From Haladaptatus sp. ZSTT2 (GTDB taxonomy: Archaea > Halobacteriota > Halobacteria > Halobacteriales > Halococcaceae): DNA of 64,000 nucleotides. A program made the translations under genes and the position numbers. Under the pieces are notes generated by a model. The model had not been told where the DNA came from. It saw only the letters and a program-made list of their open reading frames with translations, and did not search any database. The DNA is taken from positions 744,001 to 808,000 of the forward strand of contig NZ_JBAMHQ010000001.1 of NCBI RefSeq assembly GCF_037081775.1. The letters run 5' to 3'. Positions 55,323 through 63,052 of this stretch are shown here, one piece after another. Positions within the stretch are counted from its first letter, which is position 1, and every line of letters starts with the position of its first letter.

Positions 55323-56432
55323 ATGACATCAGACACGTCCCTCTTCGACGAAATCTCTCTCGGCGCGCTCACACTCGACAACCGCGTCGGCCTCGCACCG
55401 ATGACAAGGACGAGTGCGACCGAGGACGGAACCGCAACCGCTGAGATGGCTCGCTACTACGCCAAGTTCGCCCGCGGTGGCTTTTCGTTCCTCATCACCG
55501 AAGGCATCTACACCGACGAAGCCCACAGTCAAGGGTATCACAACCAGCCGGGGCTCGCAACCGACGAACAGGCCATCTCGTGGGAATCCGTCGTAGACGC
55601 CGTCCACGACGAGGACAGCGCCATCTTCGCCCAGTTGATGCACGCCGGGGCACAGGCGCAGGGCAACCGCTACACGGACGAGACCATCGCGCCCGCCGCC
55701 GTCCAGCCGAAAGGCGAGCAGAGTCCGCTCTACGGCGGCGAAGGCGAGTTCCCCGTGCCCCGTGAGATGACCCACGCAGACATCGAAGCGGTCACCGAAG
55801 GCTTCGTCGCCGCCGCACAGCGCGCCGAAGCCGCCGGGTTCGACGGCGTGGAAGTCCACAGCGCGAACGGCTACCTGCTCCACGCGTTCCTCTCTGCTGA
55901 GTACAACACGCGGGACGACGAGTACGGTGGCTCCGCGGAAAACCGGGTTCGCTTCACCCGCGACATCGTCGAAGCCGTCCAAGCAGCGACCGCAGACGAG
56001 TTCGGCGTTGGCGTCCGTATCTCACAGGCCATGGTGAGCGACGAAGAACACAAATGGGAAAACGGCGAGGACGACGCCGCCGTCTTCTTCGACGCCCTGA
56101 GCGAGGCGGGCGCAAACTACATCCACACGACCGACGGCGACGCGACCGCACCGACGTTCGGTGACGACGGGCCGACGCTCGCCGAAGCCGCCATCGAGCA
56201 CGGTGACGCACCCGTCATCGCAAACGGTGGGCTTGGCGACCCCGAGACGGCTCGTTCCGTCATCGACTCGGGAGCCACACTCCTCACGCTCGGCACGAGC
56301 GCCCTCGCAAATCCAGACTGGCCAACGAAGGTCAAAAATAACGAAGCGCTCGACGATTTCGACTTCGAAAAGACGTTGCTGCCAAAAGCCACTATCAGCG
56401 ACTTCGAAGTGCCAGCCCCCGCTGACGACTGA
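55323..56432 (+). CDS. NADH:flavin oxidoreductase, old yellow enzyme family
   Basis: The 369-residue FMN-dependent TIM barrel shows LDNRVGLAPMTRTSAT (family start), QLMHAGAQAQGN, FDGVEVHSANGYLLHAFLS (catalytic His and neighbours), DEYGGSAENRVRF and ANGGLGDPETARS. It resembles OYE-type ene-reductases and NADH oxidases rather than the larger Fe-S trimethylamine dehydrogenase type: no CxxC cluster and no second domain. The ATG at 55323 is used; 11 extra in-frame residues upstream are unlike the family. Confidence 0.93.
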   Translation: MTSDTSLFDEISLGALTLDNRVGLAPMTRTSATEDGTATAEMARYYAKFARGGFSFLITEGIYTDEAHSQGYHNQPGLATDEQAISWESVVDAVHDEDSAIFAQLMHAGAQAQGNRYTDETIAPAAVQPKGEQSPLYGGEGEFPVPREMTHADIEAVTEGFVAAAQRAEAAGFDGVEVHSANGYLLHAFLSAEYNTRDDEYGGSAENRVRFTRDIVEAVQAATADEFGVGVRISQAMVSDEEHKWENGEDDAAVFFDALSEAGANYIHTTDGDATAPTFGDDGPTLAEAAIEHGDAPVIANGGLGDPETARSVIDSGATLLTLGTSALANPDWPTKVKNNEALDDFDFEKTLLPKATISDFEVPAPADD

Positions 56433-56435
56433 GGT

Positions 56436-57245
56436 CTACGTTTCGCCTTCCCACGGCGCAAACTCCGGATCGATTGCCCGGTCCCCTCCATCAAGCGCAT
56501 CGATTCGGTCGAGGTCTTCGCTCCGCAAGTCGAGTGTAAGGCTCTCGTAATTCGCGCGGAGATGGGCTTCACTGCTCGATTTTGGAATTGCCGCAATCCC
56601 GTTTTCGCGCAGCCACGCGAGGCTGATTTGTGCTGGGGTGGCGTCGTACTTTGCGCCGATTTCTGCGAGTACCGGATGGTCGAGAAGCCGTCCACGGGCG
56701 AGCGGTGAATACGCAACGGGTTCGATATCGTGACCCACACCATAGATGCGGAGCGTGCGCTGTTGGAGCAACGGGTGGCACTCGATTTGATGCGCGAAAA
56801 TCGGCGCGTCGAGGTGCGTGCGCGCCTCGTCTAAGAGGTCGGGTGTGAAATTCGAGACGCCGACATGGTCTGCAACGCCGGCGTCGGAAAGTTCGTCAAA
56901 CGCCGCGAGCGTCTCTGCCGGTTCGTAGGCTCCCGCTGGCCAATGAACGTAGAGCAGGTCAACGTAGTCGAGGCCGAGGCGGTCGAGACTCTCGCGGGCG
57001 GTTTCGAGTACGTCGTCGTGTGCGAGGTTCGTGTGCCAAATTTTGGTGGCGACGAACAACTCCTCGCGCGGAATTTCAGCGCGGGCGATACCCTCCCCGA
57101 CGGCCGTCTCGTTTTCGTAGTACTGCGCCGTGTCGATGTGGCGATAGCCGATGTCGAGAGCAGTTGCGACGACTTCGGTGGCGTCCGCCCCGTCCATCCC
57201 GGACGTGCCAAGCCCGAGCCGCGGTAGTTTTGGCTGGTCGGCCAT
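56436..57245 (-). CDS. Aldo/keto reductase, copy 2
   Basis: The 269-residue paralogue of the gene at 42078 has Asp and Tyr in RHIDTAQYYENE, Lys in VATKIWH, His in LLYVHWPAG and VSNFTPDLLDEARTHLDAPIFAHQIE. The C-terminal loop AIPKSSSEAHLRANYESL is the cofactor phosphate site. A further ATG three codons upstream (57254) is also possible. It converges on the OYE gene with a 3-bp gap. Confidence 0.93.
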   Translation of the reverse strand: MADQPKLPRLGLGTSGMDGADATEVVATALDIGYRHIDTAQYYENETAVGEGIARAEIPREELFVATKIWHTNLAHDDVLETARESLDRLGLDYVDLLYVHWPAGAYEPAETLAAFDELSDAGVADHVGVSNFTPDLLDEARTHLDAPIFAHQIECHPLLQQRTLRIYGVGHDIEPVAYSPLARGRLLDHPVLAEIGAKYDATPAQISLAWLRENGIAAIPKSSSEAHLRANYESLTLDLRSEDLDRIDALDGGDRAIDPEFAPWEGET

Positions 57246-57315
57246 ATCGTGCATACCTCTCTGTGGGGCACTGAACGCAAAGAGAATTGGGGGACGACGG
57301 TGGGAAAACGCTCGC

Positions 57316-57972
57316 TTAGAACCCGAGGTCGTCGCGGACGAGCACGAGCGTCGTGCGCCCCTCGGTCGTCTCGCGGCGGAAGATGAGCTGCTTTGCAATC
57401 ACGCTCCCGACGCCGTAGGCCTCCTGCGCACGGGCGTCTTCGAGTGGGTAGGCGACTTCTTCGAGTCGGTCGAGCGCCGCGGGCAAGTCCTCGACAATCT
57501 TGTTCACTCCGGCGACCAGCAGGAGGTTCTTCGCCGCAAATGGGTACGCCCCGATGCGACTCCCGGAGGCGTCTGCAGCGACCAACTCGCCCGTCTTGGC
57601 GATGGCGTTGACGCTCCCGAGGAAGTAGTCGGCCGTCTGTGCCTCGCGGCGGGCGTCGAATCGCGCTTCATCGTCCTCGATGGCGAAGACCTCGGCGTGG
57701 AGGTTCTGCCAGTCGTGGTCGCCTTCGTTCAGGTAGTCCATGAACCCGATTTCTTCGAGCGTCGTGGAGTGGCCGTCCATTACCGACGCGCCGGTCGGAA
57801 TCTGGCCGATGAGTTCCTCGCGCGCTTCCTCGGCTGAGTCGACGACCACCACGTCGAACCCGCGCGCTTCTAAGTTCTCGACCGCCGCGTCAAGTTCCGC
57901 CTCGCTCGGGAGTTCGTCGAGTGATTCGTCGTACGATACCTCGTCCTCGTAATCGGCCTTTGTCTGTGACAT
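57316..57972 (-). CDS. LUD domain protein (LutC-like)
   Basis: The 218-residue protein has an acidic N-terminus, then the LUD (DUF162) fold: VENLEARGFDVVVVDSAEEAREEL, SVMDGHSTTLEEIGFMDYL, a SVNAIAKTGELVAADASGSR stretch and NLLLVAGVNKIVEDL. LUD proteins associate with lactate-oxidising complexes (LutABC), but no LutA or LutB is present here. This is a lone LutC-type, also found in many haloarchaea. Confidence 0.88.
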   Translation of the reverse strand: MSQTKADYEDEVSYDESLDELPSEAELDAAVENLEARGFDVVVVDSAEEAREELIGQIPTGASVMDGHSTTLEEIGFMDYLNEGDHDWQNLHAEVFAIEDDEARFDARREAQTADYFLGSVNAIAKTGELVAADASGSRIGAYPFAAKNLLLVAGVNKIVEDLPAALDRLEEVAYPLEDARAQEAYGVGSVIAKQLIFRRETTEGRTTLVLVRDDLGF

Positions 57973-58150
57973 GGTTGAGTAAGGGAGCGCCAGCGCATTT
58001 GCTCAGGAGCTGACACACCAGAGTTCCGTATCACCGGTATGGACGGAGCACACAAAAGCCCTCGCGGACATCGGTGTCAGCAGGTGACGCGAGTGTTAGT
58101 GGGGTCAGTTGGCTACAACACTGAAGACACATCGCTCCCGTCACTCACGC

Positions 58151-58291
58151 ATGGGAATCTGTCCATACTGCGAAAACAGCGTCTCAGCCGTCGAAGAAGT
58201 CATCCAAGAAGGCCCCGTCCTCGTCTCCCAGTGGGTGTGCCCGAGTTGTAACTACATCCTCGGCGTGGCCGCGAGTGAAGGTGAGCGGTAG
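58151..58291 (+). CDS. Small double-CPxC zinc finger protein
   Basis: The 46-residue protein starts MGICPYCENSVSAVEEV and has a second pair, CPSCNYILG, near the end, so it can bind one zinc ion as a ribbon. Haloarchaea have many such micro zinc-finger proteins; several affect biofilm and stress in Haloferax. The start at 58151 is an ATG; the frame is open upstream but rich in Arg and His. Confidence 0.75.
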   Translation: MGICPYCENSVSAVEEVIQEGPVLVSQWVCPSCNYILGVAASEGER

Positions 58292-58383
58292 GTCGGAACA
58301 AGGTTTTTCTACGGAAGCCTATGGGTTTACGAACATACGTCAATCACCTGAAAACATTTAATCCCCACCCGAGTGCGAATCGT

Positions 58384-58785
58384 ATGCGACTGAGAGACGT
58401 TCTGTTGCTCGCTGTCGTTGTCAGCACCGTCGCGTTCGCTGGGTGCACGGGGGCACAGGGTACCGCCTCCCCGACGACTGAACCGACCTCCACAACGGCG
58501 ACGAAAACCACCGAAACAACCACGGAGTCCACATCCGACACGCCCGAATATGGCGACGAACTGCTGTCTCTCATGGAGGTCGATAACGCAACCGCGATGA
58601 AGGCGAATGCAAGCCAGCGAGCAAATTTCTCCGACCTTTACCAACGCGAGCAGGCAGTTTTCCTTGAAGCTTACAACTGTTCGTGTAATGTAGAACAGGA
58701 AATTTTCCGGTTCCACAGCGAACATCGATTCGACTACGTTCGCTTTAACGGACAGTGGTACTTTATTCGCGTTTCCATCGTCTGA
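58384..58785 (+). CDS. Small Sec-type lipoprotein, unknown function
   Basis: The 133-residue protein has a Sec signal (DVLLLAVVVSTVAFAGC) with lipobox Cys20. A Thr-rich linker of about 35 residues leads to an 80-residue domain containing CSC, an aromatic stretch (FRFHSEHRFDYVRFNGQWYFIRVS) and two asparagines in NxT/S sites. The ATG at 58384 places the lipobox correctly. No family recognised. Confidence 0.75.
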   Translation: MRLRDVLLLAVVVSTVAFAGCTGAQGTASPTTEPTSTTATKTTETTTESTSDTPEYGDELLSLMEVDNATAMKANASQRANFSDLYQREQAVFLEAYNCSCNVEQEIFRFHSEHRFDYVRFNGQWYFIRVSIV

Positions 58786-58870
58786 GTAAGAACCCTGTCT
58801 CTGTCGTCAGCGATGTACCCGTAACCCGCGGTCAAAAATGGTCGATTGTGCTTCGCGGATTATCCCGCGA

Positions 58871-59428
58871 TCAGAACGTTTCCGGCCATGGGCGCGGGAA
58901 GTCTTCCGAGAGTTGTGTGTTCCCTGGTGCTTCTGCTCCTTCTTCCGAAATGATGGGGCACAGAACCACAACGCCCAGCTTGGTGATGGTGACCAAGCCC
59001 GCATCCCGTGCGGCCCGTATGTCCGCAACATCATCAAAGAGCGCCTCCGGATAGTGCTCCGAGACGTACGGCGAGGCAGCGATATCGGCGACCGTAACTC
59101 CCGCCGCCGTGTTAACGAGATTGGCGTTCCAGTGGGGCGAGTAGCCGCGCTCGCCGGGAATGAACTCGACAACCTGTGCCTGCAACACTCGATCTCCACC
59201 GATGAGATAGATGTCGTTTTCTCCGCGTTCCGTGACTCCCTCCTCGAGACCTTGGTCGATGTAGTAAATCTCTTCTTCTTCGTACCAGCCGTTCGCTGTC
59301 CTGACGCCTCTGCTTGCCGCTGCGCTTCTGGTCGCAGTGACGCCGAGCGTGAGCGCCCCTGCGACCACGCCAGTTGTGCGCAAGAACGTGCGACGGCTCG
59401 AAGTATCCTGCCGCGTCGGTTGAGTCAT
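58871..59428 (-). CDS. Tat-exported small protein, DUF7482-like
   Basis: The 185-residue protein has a Tat motif (SSRRTFLRTTG) and an Ala-rich signal segment ending in AAA, without a lipobox, so it is likely released or folded at the surface. The mature part begins with an acidic NGWYEEEEIYYID and has GYSPHWNANLVNTAAGVTVADI, a block I recall from a haloarchaeal DUF7482 family. The start at 59428 puts the Tat signal at residue 11. Confidence 0.75.
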   Translation of the reverse strand: MTQPTRQDTSSRRTFLRTTGVVAGALTLGVTATRSAAASRGVRTANGWYEEEEIYYIDQGLEEGVTERGENDIYLIGGDRVLQAQVVEFIPGERGYSPHWNANLVNTAAGVTVADIAASPYVSEHYPEALFDDVADIRAARDAGLVTITKLGVVVLCPIISEEGAEAPGNTQLSEDFPRPWPETF

Positions 59429-59676
59429 TGTCTGTCTCCTACCCAATCAATAAGCTGGACAAAGGTTTCCTCGCCACCCTTATTGACTGGAGTTTAACAT
59501 AGTTCCAGTAAACTAATAGCCATTTTCCAAAATTGCGCTATACTTAGACTCAAGTCTCTTCCAAATCTCACCTCAAAGCATCCCAGCGAAGGCAGTTGTG
59601 AGTGGCCAGCTCGTCACGACAGCAGTCGCTCGGTCATCCCCCATGTGCGGGGAACCGTAACTTGAGACCAATCGCA

Positions 59677-60314
59677 ATGGGTGACACCGACTATACGCTG
59701 ACCGAGACCGCTGATATGTTCCTCGAAGAAGTAAAAGCAGAGAAAGCAGACCAGACCTGCTTGAGACAGATACGTGGCAAACAGCTGCATGGCTGTTCCT
59801 GAATGCAAACTGGATACCCATTGCAGGCGTCCGTGTACTCGGTCTATCCGGATTCGGGTCGAGCGTGAATATTATTGATGCCACCGGTCAGCTCCGTACA
59901 CTCTACGCCTTCCCGCCGATATTGATAACATTCGCCGCAGTTCTGACAGGCGATTCTCTTCCCTACACCGCCCGTCCAAGATACATCATTCAGAACTGTG
60001 CTTCGGTGATTATCGGAAATATCGGTGCGGCTATCGCGGTGATTATTGTATCAGGTGCTCGCCCATCTGTAGCGTTTGTCCTTCTCTTAGCGGGAATACT
60101 CGGTGGAGGATTACTTCTCGGTTCAAAAGTAGCAAACCGCCTCACTGATGTCCCTATTTTCGGTGTCACCACCCTCGGCGGCCTCGCGTTAATTGGACTT
60201 GCTACCATCGTCGGAGGCGTGACCGTCATTTCGGCACTCGCCCCGATTCTCCTCCTCGGAATTCTGGGGGTTCTGTTGGGGGCGATTCTACTGCTAACGG
60301 TGCGCTCCGTCTGA
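59677..60314 (+). pseudogene. Multi-helix membrane protein gene split by a -1 frameshift
   Basis: The first frame opens MGDTDYTLTETADMFLEEVKAEKADQ. Past about 59760 the coding sense moves to another frame: ETDTWQTAAWLFLNANWIPIAGVRVLGLSGFGSSVNIIDATGQ, then five hydrophobic segments (LITFAAVLTG, NIGAAIAVIIVSGA, FVLLLAGILGGGLLLG and two more) to TGA at 60314. Adding one base near the TGCTTGAG stretch would fuse both frames into about 212 residues. Without the shift, only a shorter GTG start (59865) is left for the hydrophobic part. No family recognised. Confidence 0.6.
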
Positions 60315-60628
60315 GCCCGTCACAAACGATTGTAGTCCCCCTTCTTGCTGAAAAAATCTTATTCAGAGCACTGGATGGTTCTGTTGAAACCTTCTTCGCT
60401 GATGGTTTGTCGAGACCGTGCTGAAAATAGAGCGCGAGTCGGTCACGAGCGAATGGTCTCGGTTGAGCCGATTGGGTCGCTCGCAATAGCGTAGCCACCG
60501 AACAGTCTCGGAGGGTGTTCGGGTGGACCAGAGATGCGACCCCACGGTGTAGGCGCGAGAGAGGAAAGACTCACCACCACTGACATCTGGAACCGCGTCG
60601 ATCAATATCCACTCAAGTCGGAGCGATT
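60315..60628. other. Gene-free interval in the accessory region
   Basis: Short frames occur on both strands, but none shows acidic haloarchaeal composition. The GC content is lower than in neighbouring genes. No tRNA, clear repeat or complete insertion sequence is seen. Confidence 0.4.
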
Positions 60629-61453
60629 TTACACGGTACGTGGATTGTACTCCTCTTTCCGGAGACTCAAAAGGGCATCTGTCGTGAGCACGGTTGAGTC
60701 TCGCCGAAACGCTTCAAAGCGCCCCTTGACCCACCCCACGACGCGCTCGTCGTCAGTCTCTACCAGACCGACGATGTTGTCTTCGTCGTCCTCAACGACG
60801 AGATATGCGACTCCATCGTTGATGCCAGCAGCGTACGAAATCTCTCCAGGAAAGATAGAAATCTCTGTTCGTTCGGACGCGACCATCTCCGTGAACTGGG
60901 ATGCCCATTTCGACGACATCACTGTCGTGACGACTGAGGGCGTGAACACTGCCTCGAACCGCTGGGTTCCCGCCTCTATCGTCGCGCTGCGGGTGTCGAT
61001 ACACGGTTCGGGGAAATAGTCTGCGAAACACTGCGTCTCGGTGGTTCGCCGTTCGAACTCCCTGACGCGGGACATCACCGCCAACGGGTTGTTCTCGGTC
61101 GCCTGCGTGACCGTCGCGTCCGACAAGCACTCGATGCCGATCCCCATCTGGTCGAACGGGATCCACTGCCAGACGTCACGAATCGTTCGCTCTGTTTCGA
61201 ATCGCTCTACAAGATTGAAGAATCCATCGGCGATTAGTTCACCGAGCAACGTCAGTTCGTATCGTCGATCGACGCGCTTGATCCAGGTTCGGCTGTCGAA
61301 CTCGTTGAGGAGACGTCCGACCGTGGCGTTCGAGGCACCGGTTATTGTTCGGAGGTCATCGCGACTCTGGGGGCCCGCTGCCAGTGCACTGAGCGCGTTC
61401 ACGCGGTGATCTGAACGAGCCAGAAATTCTATTTCTTCGACCGGTGCATTCAT
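60629..61453 (-). CDS. FilR1-type winged-helix transcriptional regulator
   Basis: The 274-residue protein has an N-terminal winged helix (ARSDHRVNALSALAAGPQSRDDLRTITGASNATVGRLLNEFDSRTWI). A C-terminal ligand domain of the FilR1 middle-domain type follows, with QCFADYFPEPCIDTRSATIEAGTQRFEAVFTPSVV and VASERTEISIFPGEISYAAGI. These archaeal regulators respond to unknown small molecules. The gene converges on the frameshifted membrane protein. Confidence 0.88.
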   Translation of the reverse strand: MNAPVEEIEFLARSDHRVNALSALAAGPQSRDDLRTITGASNATVGRLLNEFDSRTWIKRVDRRYELTLLGELIADGFFNLVERFETERTIRDVWQWIPFDQMGIGIECLSDATVTQATENNPLAVMSRVREFERRTTETQCFADYFPEPCIDTRSATIEAGTQRFEAVFTPSVVTTVMSSKWASQFTEMVASERTEISIFPGEISYAAGINDGVAYLVVEDDEDNIVGLVETDDERVVGWVKGRFEAFRRDSTVLTTDALLSLRKEEYNPRTV

Positions 61454-61665
61454 ACTATTGACACGATGGCTGAGATATTACCCCTATCGATGTTACAGTT
61501 TTCTAATAAGTGTCGCTCGATGATACGCCAGTGTACCATCGGCTTCGGCTCTGCCATGTTATTCATCGACCCGCGTTACTGTTCGGATCCAGAGACAAAC
61601 CTCGTAGTGAGAGTCGTGTCCGAAGCGAGTCGTCCGGGACTGGGACGTGGTCGTCGCGTATCCTT

Positions 61666-61824
61666 TTACCGCGCAGTCTGGCCCAGCCGCTGTTCCACCG
61701 CGGTCCGACGGGCTTCGGCCTCGGCGCGTATCGCGTCACGGTGTTCATCCCAGGAGGCGTACCTGGGGACGGGTGTCTTCCCAACCGGAACTTTGTTCTT
61801 AAGGTGGTTGCTGATTGTTGACAT
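61666..61824 (-). CDS. Possible 52-residue protein
   Basis: The frame starts MSTISNHLKNKVPVGKTPVPR and continues YASWDEHRDAIRAEAEARRTAVEQRLGQ, a charged amphipathic helix. Base composition is haloarchaeal in the 3' half. It is too short to be certain, and no family is recognised. The 66-bp tandem repeat lies about 150 bp upstream of its start. Confidence 0.35.
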   Translation of the reverse strand: MSTISNHLKNKVPVGKTPVPRYASWDEHRDAIRAEAEARRTAVEQRLGQTAR

Positions 61825-61974
61825 GCTTTCCCTCACTGATTGATCGCATCGATTCCTCTTGACGATGCTGAGTGATACTATTGCACGTACTGAAATCCGG
61901 TTGTTGCTTGACATCACCCCGTCGCCAGTACGAAACGTCCTTCGTTTGGGGGGTTGACCCGAATCTGCGCGATC

Positions 61975-62106
61975 CACCCTCTGTATGTTGCACTGTGCTT
62001 CTGACAGGACCTGAGTAGATTTCTACGGTCGTGCTGCATACACCCTCTGAGTGTTGCACGCCGCTTCTGACAGTGTCCGAGTAGGTTTGTGTGGTTGTGC
62101 TGAACT
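61975..62106. repeat. Two-copy tandem repeat of 66 bp
   Basis: Copy 1 spans 61975-62040 and copy 2 spans 62041-62106, joined without spacer. Both begin CACCCTCTG, contain GCTTCTGACAG and end near GTGCTG; about 48 of 66 positions agree. The unit length is a multiple of three. On the minus strand both copies are open and encode 22-residue units sharing VRS and VQH blocks, so a repeat protein is conceivable, although no start codon is convincing. Confidence 0.6.
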
Positions 62107-62310
62107 CAGCGCGCAAGTCGGTCACTGGAAAGACGGAGGCGTGGTTGTCGATAGGTCGGATGTTGCTGCCTGCCCCAGACAGCCCGTGAGGAGGACACTA
62201 CACCCACTGCCCACAGAGGGCCCCGGAGTGTTCCTCTCATGGCGATCATGTCAGGAGGTTCAGGATAACGAATTACAGTCCGCTTTCGGATAGAAATATA
62301 ATTCAGCTTA

Positions 62311-62319
62311 CATTTATTC
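62311..62319 (+). promoter_or_regulatory. Candidate TATA box of the cupin gene
   Basis: CATTTATTC is centred about 36 bp before the ATG at 62351, predicting a near-leaderless mRNA. A short palindrome (CCCC-ACT-GGGG) immediately after it could be an operator half. Confidence 0.4.
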
Positions 62320-62350
62320 CCCACTGGGGCGTCGATAACGATGAGGAAAG

Positions 62351-62953
62351 ATGACCAGAACCGATACAGCCGACCGAAGAAGCGAGGCCCAACAACCCGA
62401 CGGTGTGTTGCGCCGTACCGTGTTGAAAGCCAGTGCCCTGACCATCGCAGCACTCGGGACAAGTGTCCCGGTTGCCGCCGATCCGATGGATCACGACGGC
62501 GAACCGGGAGACGACCGCAAGGTCGACAGTCCCGTGGGATTTTACGTCGAAGTCCTCGCCGGACACTCGACCTTCCCCGACGGGGTCGCCGCGAAGTTCC
62601 AGATGAAGTACAACGGTGCAAACGGAACTGTCGTTTCCAATTTGCCACGGGACGCGTCGACAACCGTCGTCGCCAAAGTGACGTGGGACCCAGAGGGTAC
62701 CTCCGGATGGCACACCCACCCTGGACCAGTGATCGTCAGCGTCGTTGAAGGCGAACTCGAACTCATCAACGAGCGGGACTGCATCGTTCGGTCCTACTCG
62801 GCAGGCGAGGCTTTCATCGACCCCGGGCAGGGAAACGTCCATACCGCGTCTAATCCGAGCCAGAGCGACATTGCCGTGGCATACGCGACGTTCTTCGGTG
62901 TGCCCGACGGCGCGCCGCCGACGGTGTTCGTCCCACCGGTGAACTGCGAATAG
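62351..62953 (+). CDS. Exported cupin-domain protein
   Basis: The 200-residue protein has a twin-arginine signal (LRRTVLKASALTIAALG). The cupin core at about residues 95-180 includes the metal-binding motif GWHTHPGPVIVSVVEGELEL and the second motif with GQGNVHTASNPS. The surrounding FYVEVLAGHSTFPDGVAAKF looks beta-barrel. It should bind a metal outside the membrane; dioxygenase or binding-protein roles are both possible. An ATG at 62341 in another frame is disregarded. Confidence 0.85.
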   Translation: MTRTDTADRRSEAQQPDGVLRRTVLKASALTIAALGTSVPVAADPMDHDGEPGDDRKVDSPVGFYVEVLAGHSTFPDGVAAKFQMKYNGANGTVVSNLPRDASTTVVAKVTWDPEGTSGWHTHPGPVIVSVVEGELELINERDCIVRSYSAGEAFIDPGQGNVHTASNPSQSDIAVAYATFFGVPDGAPPTVFVPPVNCE

Positions 62954-63011
62954 CCACTCTACCGACGGCATGAACTGGCCGAGGTAATCGACCGGAAAAA
63001 CATAGTTTTGT

Positions 63012-63019
63012 TGATAATT
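63012..63019 (+). promoter_or_regulatory. Candidate TATA box of the terminal regulator gene
   Basis: TGATAATT is centred about 37 bp before the ATG at 63053. The position supports that start rather than the in-frame ATG at 63023. Confidence 0.35.
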
Positions 63020-63052
63020 GTTATGATTCACCGGCCCCTATTGGTGTATCCT

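Noticed and set aside
60340-60620. Possible insertion-sequence remnant (GGTTCTGTTGAAACC)
   Set aside because: No transposase domain, inverted ends or target duplication could be shown.
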